From Trileptium ribeirensis (taxonomy: Eukaryota; Nematoda; Enoplea; Enoplida; Thoracostomopsidae), in the NCBI GenBank assembly GCA_030248225.1, contig JASANE010025084.1, positions 1 to 64,000 of the forward strand: a stretch of 64,000 nucleotides of DNA. Direction: 5' to 3'. A model generated the notes under the pieces. It was not told where the DNA came from, did no database searches, and was given only the letters and a program-made list of their open reading frames with translations. The position numbers were made by a program, and so were the translations under genes. Positions 48,469 to 60,468 of this stretch are shown here, piece after piece (position 1 is the first letter of the stretch; every line of letters starts with the position of its first letter).

Positions 48469-48798
48469 ATGGTGTTTTGCCACAGCGATATGGTCACCTG
48501 GTTGTGCCTTTTACTGCTTCTGCCTTTGTCTAAGTTGAAGTTTGAAACGCCGACGGTTCACAGGAATTTCTGCTCGTTTCTGCACTATAATCTATTGGCA
48601 ACAAGTATAATGTTAATTTGTTACATAGCTAGGTATGAAGATTCTGTTTCTGGTTTTGCTTTTTTCTTTTTTGTTTCTCATTTTTCAATTGTCATTATAA
48701 AGTTCAGCAATTTTTACGGTAAACCACATTTGGTTATTTTGACTTCGTACATGGCGACGGCATGTTTTATTATTTATATAACCTGTTGCGTATTTTAG
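48469..48798 (+). CDS. Possible small four-pass membrane protein (or last exon of one)
   Basis: An open frame of 109 codons has four hydrophobic stretches: VTWLCLLLLLPL, LLATSIMLICYIA, GFAFFFFVSHFSIVIIKF and HLVILTSYMATACFIIYI. It starts at an ATG just after an in-frame stop; alternatively it enters at the GCCACAG acceptor ending 48485 as a terminal exon. The layout recalls small tetraspan/MARVEL-like proteins, but no motif proves it. The stop lies 50 bp before the calexcitin-like start codon, and a CTATTTAG sequence sits between them. Random hydrophobic ORFs are common in T-rich DNA, so confidence is modest. Confidence 0.35.
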   Translation: MVFCHSDMVTWLCLLLLLPLSKLKFETPTVHRNFCSFLHYNLLATSIMLICYIARYEDSVSGFAFFFFVSHFSIVIIKFSNFYGKPHLVILTSYMATACFIIYITCCVF

Positions 48799-48848
48799 CC
48801 ATTTATTATCGGTTACTACTCTATTTAGTGCATAATTAAAAAATAATC

Positions 48849-51800
48849 ATGCCTAAACAAACGCCGTTGCTGAAGAAGAAATGGGAACATATCTTCTACA
48901 AATTCTTCGGTACGTTGTTAATTAAACTGCTGATACAATTAGCTCATATATCTCTTCACAGTAATTTATAGTATTTTTCATGTAATTGTGCGGTTACCGC
49001 TAGTGAACTGTGAAGCAGTGAGTCCGCATTACTCCAGATTTTTGTTTCGCACTTATTTGATTCCTTTATCCAGCAATATCACTGCGCTTAATTCGTAGTA
49101 TTTTTCATGTAATTGTGCGGGTACCACTAGTGAACTGTGAAGCAGTGAGTCCGCATTACTCCAGATTTTTGTTTCGCACTTATTTGATTCCTTTATCCAG
49201 CAATATAACTGCGCTTAATTTGTAGTATTTTTCATGTAATTGTGCGGTTACGACTAGTGAACTGTGAAGCAGTGAGTCCGCATTAATCCAAATTTTTGTT
49301 TCGCACTTATTTGATTCCGTTATCCAGCAATATCAGCGCGCTTAATTTGTAGTATTTTTCATGTAATTGTGCGGGTACCACTAGTGAACTGTGAAGCAGT
49401 GAGTCCGCATTACTCCAGATTTTTGTTTCGCACTTATTTGATTCCTTTATCCAGCAATATAACTGCACTTAATTTGTAGTATTTTTCATGTAATTGTGCG
49501 GTTACCACTAGTGAACTGTGAAGCAGTGAGTCCGCATTAATCCAAATTTTTGTTTCGCACTTATTTGATTCCTTTATCCAGCAATATCAGTGCGCTTAAT
49601 TTGTAGTATTTTTCATGTAATTGTGCGGTTACCACTAGTGAACTGTGAAGCAGTGAGTCCGCATTAATCCAAATTTTTGTTTCGCACTTATTTGATTCCT
49701 TTATCCAGCAATATCAGTGCGCTTAATTAAAGTGTACTTATTCTTACACAATTATGCTGTATTAATGAAAGAAAAATTGAAAAGATTGTCATGTTTGTAT
49801 GCTACGTAGGTTTTTAATTAAATAAATAAAGAACTTGCAGATTATGTTTAAAATATGTCAAGAAAACCCCATGATAAACCACTGAGTCAAAGTAACGTTT
49901 AGGGCGTAAGTGAAATGCATGCTAGGCCGTTATCATTATACTAAGGCCAAGCTTTAGTCTAAGTTTCACATCTATTATATGACCTAGAATAACACCTTGC
50001 AGCCGCCTATCAAACTTCGTCCACTAAGCTATTCTTTTTGTCTAACTATCTGACGTATGATTATTCGAGCTGACTTGGGCCAGCCATAAGAGATTAATGT
50101 AAATTTGTACGCTAAAAGTTTTTTAGTTTGGAACAAATGTTGGCGGGCTCGATAGAAGTAGGTTTGGGGAAGGACAGAAGCTTTGAGACGGGACAAAAGT
50201 TGGGCTTTGCTCTACTCCTCAAAGTGAGACAAATGACTCTAAAATCGGCCGCGTCTTCTCACAAATTATATAATATAGTCTGACATTAGTGTTATACTCT
50301 TCGGCAAAAGTCCATTGATCGTTCTTAGTATTTCAGTATGAGATCTTGTTACAAATAATATGCTGCAATATATCTTAATACCGTATCAACAATAAGCTAT
50401 CAATAGTGTGATGCAATTTTAAATTCTGGAACTTATACACTGGAATGTGTCTGATTATTAGTGACCTAACAGACACAGAAGTTACGTTGACTGTTTCTCT
50501 TTGTGCAGGTTCAATTGTTCCCAATTTTGATTCATTGATATTAAAGAGATATGGGAAATCTTAAGTTTACTATATGAAATCAGGCGCGTAAATTACACCG
50601 AAAAGTAGGAGCCCGACGAGAACATTTTACACTTTGTGACCTTTATGTGAAAAAGTGTTGGAGTCGGGTAAACAGGTGATGGAAAGCGGAGCTTCCCAAG
50701 CGGTAGGGTGAAGGACCGGATCCCTGTTCCCACCCCTATTCCCTAAAGTTAATTATAACTAACCTTCTGAGCCATCAGTGAGATACAATAGTGTCTCGCT
50801 CAATACTATGATCCCGGATTTTATTCAGTGTTATGATGCATAAATAACCGTAATGTTATCCGCAAGTCTTTGTCGTGGTTGTGTATGCAGATGAAAAAAC
50901 CGCGCGTCCATTGTACTTTATAGGTAAACAATTTATGCCAATAGGGCTTAATTGTTGATTTTACACCAGATATATAAATTTTAATGTAGGAGAAATTATC
51001 ATATTGTGATATCTTGCATTCATAATTTTTTTGCTTATTATAGAATTTGTAGTGTAGGACACCTTTGGACATGTTGCAATCACGATTTTTTATGTTTTCT
51101 AAAATTTTAGTGTAGGGGCGACTGTCGCCTTGGAATATCCTGCACTCTTGAGTGTTTAGCATCTCAACAGGGGTTTTGTTATGAAAATTGCAATTATTCA
51201 TTTTTTATCTCAAAATCCTTTTGAGCTACATCGAACCTCCTCGTACATATCGTTCCAGCAGTGCTATTGCATGTTTTTCAACATTCAAGAGTTGGATCGT
51301 TGAGTTTCGTTATGGCCGGCTTAAGATTAGGCTTAATATCGATTATTGTCTAGCTGCCGCATCGTACCAATTGTGATAAAAATTCACATACAGTAGTAAA
51401 TCCGCATGAATGCGGTTACTTCGCACGCGAACACCAATAAACTCACGAAAAAATAGCAACACAAAAACGACAACACAGCCGGTGGTGCCCCGAGTATATC
51501 AGTATGGTGCATTATTTTACGTATTACTATTTATTATTATTTATTGTTATTATTATATATTAGTAGTTATTATTATTTTACTTATTATTCCGAGCTCGCA
51601 TTCTTATAGTACGACAGTATAGTTCAGATGAAACTAGGCATCCGCTATTGGATGATTCTGCACTGTCAAACCGTTTTCCTTGGCCACCATGGGAGTGTCA
51701 GCACTTATCACTGAAAGGTAGGCGTCTTGTCAAACAGCTATACGTGATTTCTTTCCATCTTTACGACATGTTAGATGTGCACAGCGACGCCATATCCTGT

Positions 51801-54800
51801 TCACTTACGCATCTCCAAGCCGGATGTGTGCGTGAAAAGCTATATGAGCACCACGTAGGCTGAAGCTAAGCCCAGACCCAACTCCATTATATCATAGGAG
51901 TCAATAGGACTATAATAGCCATTCGTTGGAAATACACTTATAATTTTTGGAAGGCAACTCCCAGACTGTGTAGTTGGTTACATTTTTTAATATAGTCGGC
52001 CACGAAAACAAAAGAACCTTCGAGGAAATCTGTATTTCTAATGGCTGTTACACTATCCCCGATAAAATATTTACAACATTAAACAGAAAAGGCAACATTG
52101 CATAAAATACATATTGATATTTTTTTAATATTTTTAATCATATGCGATAAACATTTTCAGATATGGGATAGTATTAGTATTTTCACACGAGTTGGGTTTT
52201 ACGAATAATGATGACAAACTTTCTGAGGAATATTTCAAAAAGAAACTCTTGAGTTAACGAAAGTTAAACCCTGCCTCGAATTTTAACAAATTCTCTTTTG
52301 CACGTAAACCACGTGAGATGCAATATCTTATACATATTAACAATGTTGATGATCTTCAATACGCGTTGAGAGCCATATTAGTTTCCGTAAGTTACATCAT
52401 CTATCATTATATATTTAAGACACAAACATGAACAAAGTCATTGATTGGGGTGATTTTGAAATCCTCTTTGAGGTATGTTAATTGCCGTTCTTTAATTTTT
52501 TTTAATTTATAGCATTAAACTGTTTATAATATATATCTTAAATAGGTAAAGGCTCGAAATTTTGGATATCACTTTTTTAACAATTCTCTACTAGCAGTAC
52601 ACAGTTGCATCAAAAATATCAAAACAGATGTCTCACTAAGCAACACAATTTATATAAGGTTAATTCTAAAATCCCAAAAAATTTTCAAACTTAAGCTTCA
52701 GTCTAAACTTAAGCTCAAACTTTTCCGGTCAAAACTAGGGTTATGTTTTTTAACTTTTGTAGCTATTTGTTACAAATTTATGCTAATTTAAATTGAACCT
52801 TTGGGAGCTTTTGTAGCTTTTTGTTCGCAAATTTGTGCTAATTTAAATTGAACCTTTGGGAACTTTTGTAGCTTTTTGTTAGCAAATTTATCCTTATTTA
52901 AATTGAACCTTTGGGAGCTTTTGTAGCTTTTTGTTAGCAAATTTAAGATAATTTAAATTGAACCCTTGAGAACTTTAGTAACTTTTTGTTAGCAAATTTA
53001 TGCTAATTTTAATTGAAACCTTGGGAACTTTTGTAGCTTTTTGTTAGCAAATTTATGTTTATTTAAATTGAAGCTTTGGGAACTTTTGTAGCTTTTTGTT
53101 AGCAATTTTATGCTAATTTAAATTGAACCCTTGCGAACTTTTGTAGTTTTTGTTAGCAAATTTATGCTAATTTTAATTGAACCTTTGGGAACTTTTGTAG
53201 CTTTTTGTTAGCAAATTTATGCTAATTTTAATTGAATCCTTGGGAACTTTTGTAGCTTTTTGTTAGCAAATTTATGCTAATTTTAATTGAACCTTTGGGA
53301 ACTTTTGTAGCTTTTTGTTAGCAAATTTATGCTAATTTTAATTGAATCCTTGGGAACTTTTGTAGCTTTTTCTTAGCAAATTTATGCTAATTTTAATTGA
53401 ACCTTTGGGAACTTTTGTAGCTTTTTGTTAGCAAATTTATGCTATTTTTAATTGAACCTTTGGGAACTTTTGTAGCTTTTTGTTAGCAAATTTATGCTAA
53501 TTTTAATTGAATCCTTGGGAACTTTTGCAGCTTTTTGTTAGCAATTTATGATTATGATAATCATCAAATACAAATCTATAATGTCAAAGATTATAAACTT
53601 TGTTATTCTTAACGTTTTTCTTTGCAGGAAAGAGCTGATGGTTACCTGCATAGTTAGAGTTATATAGTTCCATTTAACACAACTCTAGGATTAATGTTAT
53701 CAGATGTGTGATAGTTCCACATTTCAGTAGAATGGAATTAGTTATATGGGCATTAGTTTTGAAATGATACAGTGTTCACTATATAGCAACAGCCTTATTG
53801 TAAATATATAATTAAAGCCATAATTGGCAAATCGAAGACAAATATGCCTGATTAATAATGTAAGGTAACGACATAGACCTATAAATAAGAAGCTGCCACG
53901 GGGGCGCTGGGAGGCCACGTCCACTATTTTTAGACGATGTTAACACGTATTTAATGTTAATTAATGTTAATTAAGTTTAAATTAAATTAAACTTAATTAA
54001 AAATTAAATTAAGTTAATTAAGTTTAAATTAATGTTTTACGAATTTAAAATTTTTTCCAACTTTCAACCGTAATTATGTTGAGTTGACTCCCACAATGCG
54101 TGAATGACAATAAGCTGAAATTCTGTTGACTCTTCTCTTCTTCAAGTATTACTAAACAAAATTCGATTTGACAATCATCGCTATGCAAATCTGTACTAAG
54201 GACGGAGTTATATTAAATTTACTAGTTCGACCCTTAAACTTTTTTTGCATTTTTATCTGTTACCATAATACTATTAAACGTTGACGAAGGTGTAAATAAC
54301 TGCGGTATAGCGTCAAAACTGCGCTCAGGATAAAAATAATAAGCATAAAAATATATTCTGAGATCATACGTACATCTTATCTTGTTTGCTCCAATAAAGC
54401 GCAGCCGGGCATTGACTTTCTCGAATAAACCAGTTGGGTGTCTGTGATACGACGTCATTCAGTACCAAAACAATCAATAGAGTTTTTTGCTCAAACTATC
54501 GCTTTTCGTTTTCAGAGCTTATATATATGGCCAATCAAAGATCACACTTTGGCCATCGATCCCAACATAAGCCAATGTTAATGCAATGAGCCGAAATCAC
54601 TTCTCAGAATTCCGATTATCTAAGTAACGTGGTTATTCCAACCAAATCTGGCAACGCTTCGTTGGAACCAAAGGAATATAATAAATATGATCAAATTTGT
54701 ACTTGAATAATCTTATAACAACAATACCATATATATTGACTTCTAAATTATGGTTAATTATATTTTGCCCAGCAATTTTCACCACTTGCTTAATAATATT

Positions 54801-57800
54801 TATATACGTTTTCACTTGATAAATACTAAACTATGTTATGTTAAAGTTACATCAAAGAAATTTACAGCGTAACAACAAGTTTATTGTTTGTCGAATATCT
54901 ACCATCATCGGCCATTATGTTAACCCTTTCCTGCATAAATTAATGTGCATTTCGTACAGATTTGAACAAACTTTGGCCCCAACGGCGTACTTAACCTGTA
55001 TCGTTTGACTACGAGCCTTGCGCGTTAGCCACTACGGTATCTAGCAGCTATAGCTAGGTCTCTCTCAAGGAACCTCCCAAAACGCGCAAACACCAACGGA
55101 CGTGCAAACGCAAACTCTACCAGTGTATTGCATCACAAGGCACGTTGTCACAAATGTGTGATTGTATGCGGAAAAGAATTAAGCTGAGGCGTGTATAGTT
55201 GTCTGACACGTTTTGCATGTTAATATTTTATAAAATTAATACAAGATTTTTGAACGATCAATCAAACAAACCCAACGTTCTATTGCTATTACAGTATATA
55301 TTTAGAAAGTAAAAGAGCTTCGCGGTGAAGAATCGAGCGAATACAAAATCATCAGCGATGCCATGCGAATGGTATGGAAGGGTCTGCTCCACGAAATCAA
55401 AGGCATTGACATCACCTCAGTATGAGCTATATTTTTATTGTTTTATGTAATCAAGAAATGTTTATTTAAGCACTCGTGGATAACGTATATACTAATATAT
55501 ATAACTACTGTTTTACTTTTTACAAAAATAAAAAATTATTTAGATAATTTACATGGAGAAATGAAAATTTGTATCGATTGCTGTACTCTAACGTAGAATT
55601 GCGACGGATGATTCGAGAGCGATGATATTTGTTGTAGTTCTAAACATAACTGAAACTGAAACAGTATTTGCAGAATAAATATCTTTTTTAATTTCCGAAA
55701 ATATACAAATTAATTGCTTTTGAAACCACTATTTACGCAATATGCTATAATACTGAAATATGCGAAACAATATTCTTCTTCAGCGAATTTAAGGCTTTTT
55801 TAATTAATAACCATTCAGCGTTCGGGTAGATATTTACTACATGGAGTTAAAAGAATAAATTATTACCGTAGTCTTATTCGTCTTCTTCAAGTAATTATAT
55901 TACCAGATAGCAGAAGTTTAGCGAAATATTGTGTGTTATATAATATTGATGAATACGGTGATCCAAACATTTTGTTTTGTGAAACCAGATAATTTCGTTA
56001 CGTGATCACTAAAGACTAAAGACGTGGCAAAGTTATACTAAAAACGAAAATCCCACTGCGGCATATACAATTCATCAACGATTTATTGTCTTTAAATGTT
56101 ATAAACAGTTGTGTTTGGAAATCTGTTGATCCATACGTGTGTGTTGCGTGCCCCTGGTGCCAGAACTTATTGTTTGAACAAATTTGGTAGCATTGCCAGC
56201 ACAATAATCTGTAGCATAACGGAACAAGTAATATTTAGCTCTATTTTGTCAGTCCTTGAATTCTTAGGCACTGTGCATATAGGTCAACGTATATTTAGTA
56301 ATGGTACTAATCACTGCAATATTTAGCAATACCGAAGAAATATATAAAATATTTTAGCAAGTTTATTAATGTAACTGGCAGAAACATTTCTGAAGCATTT
56401 GCCAATGTTATTGTTTCACTGTTGTAGAATTCGGACCGCTTATGAATTATCACAAAAACTATGTATTATATGACTATCGTAAAGCTCGCTTATGTCTATA
56501 AAAGGAATTACAAAGCATTCTGTTACTCAACAACCAATTTTATTCCTAATGCATAATAATGTAAACTTGTATTTAAGACCGAAGACACCGAAACCGAAAT
56601 TACCATCGATGAATGGCTGAAAATGTGGGAAAAATACAATCCCAAACATTTGCAAATTTGGCAGTGGGAATATTTGAAATACATGTTTTTCCTTCTCGAC
56701 AGCAACGGTAAGTACTACAATTCTAGCTGTTTCACAGATCATTTTATAAATGAGTACCTATCAACTTTTGCTTAGATTAGAACAGTAATTCATTCGATTG
56801 CACAATTTAAGTACTACAATTCTAGCTGTTTCACAGATCATTTTATAAATGAGTAGCTATCAACTTTTGCTTAGATTAGAACAGTAATTTATTCGATTGC
56901 ACAATTTAAGTACTACAATTCTAGCTGTTTCACAGATCATTTTATAAATGAGTAGCTATCAACTTTTGCTTAGATTAGAACAGTAATTCATTCGATTGCA
57001 CAATTTAAGTACTACAATTCTAGCTGTTTCACAGATCATTTTATAAATGAGTATCTATCAACTTTTGCTTAGATTAGAACAGTAATTCATTCGATTGCAC
57101 AATTTAAGTACTACAATTCTAGCTGTTTCACAGATCATTTTATAAATGAGTAGCTATCAACTTTTGCTTAGATTAGAACAGTAATTCATTCGATTGCACA
57201 ATTTAAGTACTACAATTCTAGCTGTTTCACAGATCATTTTATAAATGAGTAGCTATCAACTTTTGCTTAGATTAGAACAGTAATTCATTCGATTGCACAA
57301 TTTAAGAACTACAATTCTAGCTGTTTCACAGATCATTTTATAAATGAGTAGCTATCAAATTATGCTTAGATTAGAACAGTAATTCATTCGATTGCACAAT
57401 TTAAGTACTACAATTCTAGCTGTTTCACAGATCATTTTATAAATGAGTAGCTATCAAATTATGCTTAGATTAGAACAGTAATTCATTCGATTGCACAATT
57501 TTTAGACATAATTTGCATATATCAAAATTTTATATATTAGTGTACAATAAACCTGGACGTGATTTTGCAAATTTGGCAGTGGGAATATTTTAAATATATG
57601 TTTTTCCTTCTCGACAGCAACGGTAAGTACTACAATTCTAGCTGTTTCACAGATCATTTTATAAATGAGTAGCTATCAACTTTTGCTTAGATTAGAACAG
57701 TAATTCATTCGATTGCACAATTTTTAGACATAATTTGCATATATTAAAATTTTATATATTAGTGTACAATAAACCTGGACGTGATGTGAAAACAAGCTCG

Positions 57801-60468
57801 GTGTAGAAAGTGAACTGTGGGTAAGATATGGAAATTGGTTAGGTTTTGTTTTTCTTACTTGAACTGCGTCACAGCACTTTTCATCGTTACCATCGACCTG
57901 AAGATTCCAGTTTTCCCGATTTCTTTTGATTGAATTTAGGAGAAAATACTTCCTCCGAAACGTTGCATTCACGAAGTTGCTAATCAGTTATATTGTTTGT
58001 CATAAACCTCTGCGAAAGGAGAAGACGAAAATATTACACTAAGAACAGAACCAAGCAGAATTTCTCTCTAATGAAAGAAATTAAGCAGTCGAAAATTAAG
58101 GCAGTAGTTAACCTTCGTTTTAACTGCTATGAGCATCACGAATAGAGACGAGAATGTGCCGAGGTTTTTCGGGCCGGCACGTTGAAAATCGAGATCGGAT
58201 CGGACCGGAGCTACAGCATATCGGCGCGACCCGGTCCGTTTGTAATCCGGTGTAGGTCTGCTTGATATAAAAGATACAGGTGATATGCAGATAAAAACGT
58301 ATACATGGAATGAGCCCTACAAAAAATTCTTAGAACAATCCCAAATTATCGAACTACGTGTAAATCTATCAGTCTTTCACTGAGATGGTAACGAACTGAA
58401 ATTTTTTGGCCTGCCGGCCCGTAGAACTCGGGAACGGCCCGTACCAGTCGGTTCGCTTGTAATCCGGTCTCGGCTCGCCACGCTCGGCCCTGGGCCGAAA
58501 TTCTCGCATCTAACTCCGAAGCATAATATAATAATCTACTGCAACCTTACGTTCACATATTATATTGATTTTACTTACGTGTCGTACGCAATCGAGCTAA
58601 AAACAGAACATAATGCTGCTATACGTATAATAACTGCAGCTGTATTGTGTTTACAGGCCTCAATAACAATTTACGTGCTTAGCACGCATTAGCATTACTT
58701 TGTAGATCTTTAGAAGTGTCCCGTAGCTAGTAATTTCACTCGACGAATGGCGTAGTTGTATTTCCCGCGGTCTCGTAATCACAGGTCGGGCGCCTTTTTT
58801 GAAGAGCGCTTTGACGACAAAACCCGAGACGAAAAATTGGACCCATCATATTTACATAATTATATATTATTATATCGAATCTATGTACTAGAACACACTT
58901 AATTACTTTGAATTCAACATATCTTGTAATTAACATTATATAAAATTTGCGAAAAGTCAAAAACAAAGTCACAGCCTGACTATTATGTCAAAAAATGTGT
59001 TGCCTTGTATATATATTTAGTTATATAAAATTATTATTTTTATTGTATTCTTTTAATAGAAAAATCTGTATGAAACGGAATGCTCACTCAAATGCACTCA
59101 AAAATATTTTGATTGGTTTTTTAGATTAGACGGTAGTTAGAGATTCATTTCATATTCCATATAAATTTGGGACTCATTTTTCGTTTTATATAAATTCACC
59201 CAACAATGTTTTGCCTGGTTTTTTACATTTTTAGGCGATAATTTTAGTCATTCAATTTTCACTAGACAAATATACACAATTTTCTTACGTTTTTATAACT
59301 GTACTATGTTGAGCTGACGCCATTTATATAATTCTGTCGATATTTTTCATAATTGCAAAAGTATACGAATAGGGACTTTTCCAACACTACGTAAAGGATT
59401 TTATCCAGGATAGTGGTTTTCGCAATGCTCGTGCAATAGATATATTAATTTTTTTTATTATACATATTGGCTCCATATAAATTTTGTTTGCAATTCTCAA
59501 CGAATTTTGTAAGGTTTGTTCAAAATTTGATTGGTACATTTGACTTAATTATACTTTTTAGGACTGCCATAAAACATGTAGCTAAAATAACTTTAGGTGA
59601 CAAAGAAATTGACAAAGCAGAATATGCTGTTGTGTTGGGCATGTTTGGTATCCCAAAAGATGAATGCGATCGATGCTACGAGAAACTTCTTCCAGTAAGA
59701 TATTTAAAATATAATTCAATTTGTGTTGTTTTTAAAAAGTATTTCGCATTGTTGGATTTATTTTATGTTCGCAACATTTCTTTGCCGCTTACAGTTGATC
59801 GACCGCGTTATTCGCTCGCGTTGCTGAAATTGCTAAAGAACCGATCAACCGCTCCGCGATAGCTCAGTGGTTTACGTACACTGCCGGCAACTATACTATA
59901 GTGGCTCAATTCCTGGCGCCGGTTCGAGTTTATCCTACATCGCACAATACGCAAATTAACTCAAGCAATATTTTAATAATGATTTTTAAGGGAATAAGGA
60001 TTTTTAATATTCTCTCTATTTCTTTAAAACAAAAATTTTTATAGAAACGTGCTTTGCAAATTTTATCGTCTTTATAAAATATCATCCAACTTTGATTTAT
60101 TACGAATTCATCTAGCATATTGTGCACCAGTGTTTGATGACACGAGCATTTTCGGCCATTCCACTCTGCCCTTCCCTTTCCCCGCCTTTTATTTCTGGAA
60201 GAGTCAGCATGCACAAACCGCAGTTTTGTGAGATAGTAGCTCGGACGACCGTTTTGAGGAGGATATGTCTTTTGAGGATCTTTGTAATCACTTCTGATCT
60301 AAAGTTGCCTATCATTTCCAATCGTTCAATTTTTGTTAACGTAGTCATCAATTTCAGGGCACACCCCACAAGAAGTTAGACTACGGCGGCTTCTTCAAAC
60401 TGTGGAATGAATATTTCACACTGGACAAAGCTGATGCGGCCGGAAACTTTTTGTTCGGAAGCATCTAA
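48849..60468 (+). CDS. Calexcitin-like EF-hand calcium-binding protein
   Basis: Six exons give a complete 188-residue protein: 48849-48909, 52420-52472, 55306-55419, 56578-56707, 59597-59694 and 60358-60468 (TAA). Donors and acceptors are GT-AG and all phases match. EF1 spans the first junction (loop DTNMNKVIDWGD, about 21-32; Lys at the usual Gly). EF2 is non-canonical (ITIDEWLKMW). EF3 is canonical and is also created by splicing (DSNGDKEIDKAE, 117-128). EF4 has lost its ligands, as is usual in this family. The C-terminal FKLWNEYFTLDKADAAGNF and GNFLFG match calexcitin/invertebrate sarcoplasmic Ca-binding proteins; the family length is about 190. It is an intracellular Ca2+ sensor or buffer, in neurons or muscle by analogy. 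Introns 1, 2 and 4 carry separate tandem arrays. Confidence 0.92.
48960..49730 (+). repeat. 127-bp tandem array, six units (calexcitin-like gene intron 1)
   Basis: The landmark AGTATTTTTCATGTAATTGT recurs at 48970, 49097, 49224, 49351, 49478 and 49605, an exact 127-bp period. Units carry two linked variant sets: GGGTACCAC with TACTCCAGAT (units 2 and 4) and GGTTAC with TAATCCAAAT (units 3, 5 and 6). This indicates amplification of two-unit blocks or conversion. Confidence 0.93.
49731..52419. other. Rest of intron 1, nothing certain
   Basis: AT-rich intron. A frame at about 51603-51693, between a weak acceptor and a GTAGGC donor, reads RHPLLDDSALSNRFPWPPWE and is protein-like, but its phase and family are unknown. 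A TTAGGC-like word pair occurs near 51318. No exon is called. Confidence 0.35.
52735..53555 (+). repeat. 55-bp tandem array, about 15 units (intron 2)
   Basis: The unit begins AACTTTTGTAGCTTTTTG, continues TTAGCAAATTTATGC and ends TTTTAATTGAACCTTTGGG, with a 55-bp period. In the right half, units ending GAACCTTTGGG often alternate with GAATCCTTGGG, which suggests a 110-bp higher-order unit. It is unrelated in sequence to the arrays of introns 1 and 4. Confidence 0.92.
53556..54899. other. Intron 2 remainder, AT-rich
   Basis: Includes a low-complexity stretch at about 53945-54035 made of TTAA-containing words with palindromic character. No exon was seen. Confidence 0.45.
54900..55075 (-). repeat. 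tRNA-derived SINE copy, minus strand
   Basis: The reverse complement has an A-box-like TACCGTAGTGGCTAACGCGC, a degraded middle, and the tail CACATTAATTTATGCAGG followed by AAAGGGTTAA, which is the tail of the other SINE copies here. It is intronic (intron 2). Confidence 0.6.
56712..57503 (+). repeat. 99-bp tandem array, eight units (intron 4)
   Basis: The landmark GTACTACAATTCTAGCTG recurs at 56712, 56811, 56910, 57009, 57108, 57207, 57306 (variant GAACTAC) and 57405. The first unit begins at the fifth base of the intron, so the repeat unit arose from the sequence directly behind the exon 4 donor. Units are nearly identical. Confidence 0.94.
57564..57785 (+). pseudogene. Duplicate of the exon 4 tail with donor and one repeat unit
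   Basis: 57564-57622 repeats the last 59 nt of exon 4 (56649-56707) with two visible changes, giving EYFKYMFFLLDSN in place of EYLKYMFFLLDSN. The GTAAGT donor, one 99-bp unit and a tail ending CCTGGACGTGAT follow; the same tail follows the eight-unit array at about 57563. A possible acceptor (TTTGGCAG) inside it, entered after exon 4 in phase 1, meets a TAA within four codons, so inclusion would truncate the protein. It is best read as a non-functional exon duplicate. Confidence 0.8.
58143..58512. mobile_element. G+C-rich MITE-like element (~370 bp)
   Basis: The ends TAGAGACGAGAAT and ATTCTCGCATCTA form imperfect inverted repeats (two mismatches). The interior is markedly G+C-rich, with CGGACCGG and CCCGGTCCG words and a repeated TTGTAATCCGGT. 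The terminal sequence recalls hAT-type non-autonomous elements. Flanks give at best a partial 8-bp duplication. It lies in intron 4. Confidence 0.45.
59853..59975 (+). repeat. tRNA-derived SINE copy
   Basis: It contains GCGATAGCTCAGTGGTTTAC (A box) and GCGCCGGTTCGAGTTT (B box), followed by the tail GCAAATTAACTCAAGCAA. It lies in intron 5 of the calexcitin-like gene, sense orientation, and is the best-preserved single copy. Confidence 0.7.

Noticed and set aside
48960..49730. CRISPR-like appearance of regularly spaced repeats
   Set aside because: The whole 127-bp unit is repeated with no unique spacers, and the context is a eukaryotic intron.
51603..51863. Protein-like frame in intron 1 of the calexcitin-like gene
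   Set aside because: Weak acceptor and unknown phase; inclusion between exons 1 and 2 would break the EF1 loop formed by their direct joining.
52323..52393. ATG-started frame just upstream of exon 2, as an alternative first exon
   Set aside because: It lacks the N-terminal helix of the EF1 motif, which the exon at 48849-48909 supplies in the right phase.
59551..59596. Earlier acceptor for exon 5 of the calexcitin-like gene (after TTTTTAG near 59560)
   Set aside because: It gives the wrong phase and breaks the EF-hand loop; the acceptor at 59596 restores a canonical loop exactly.
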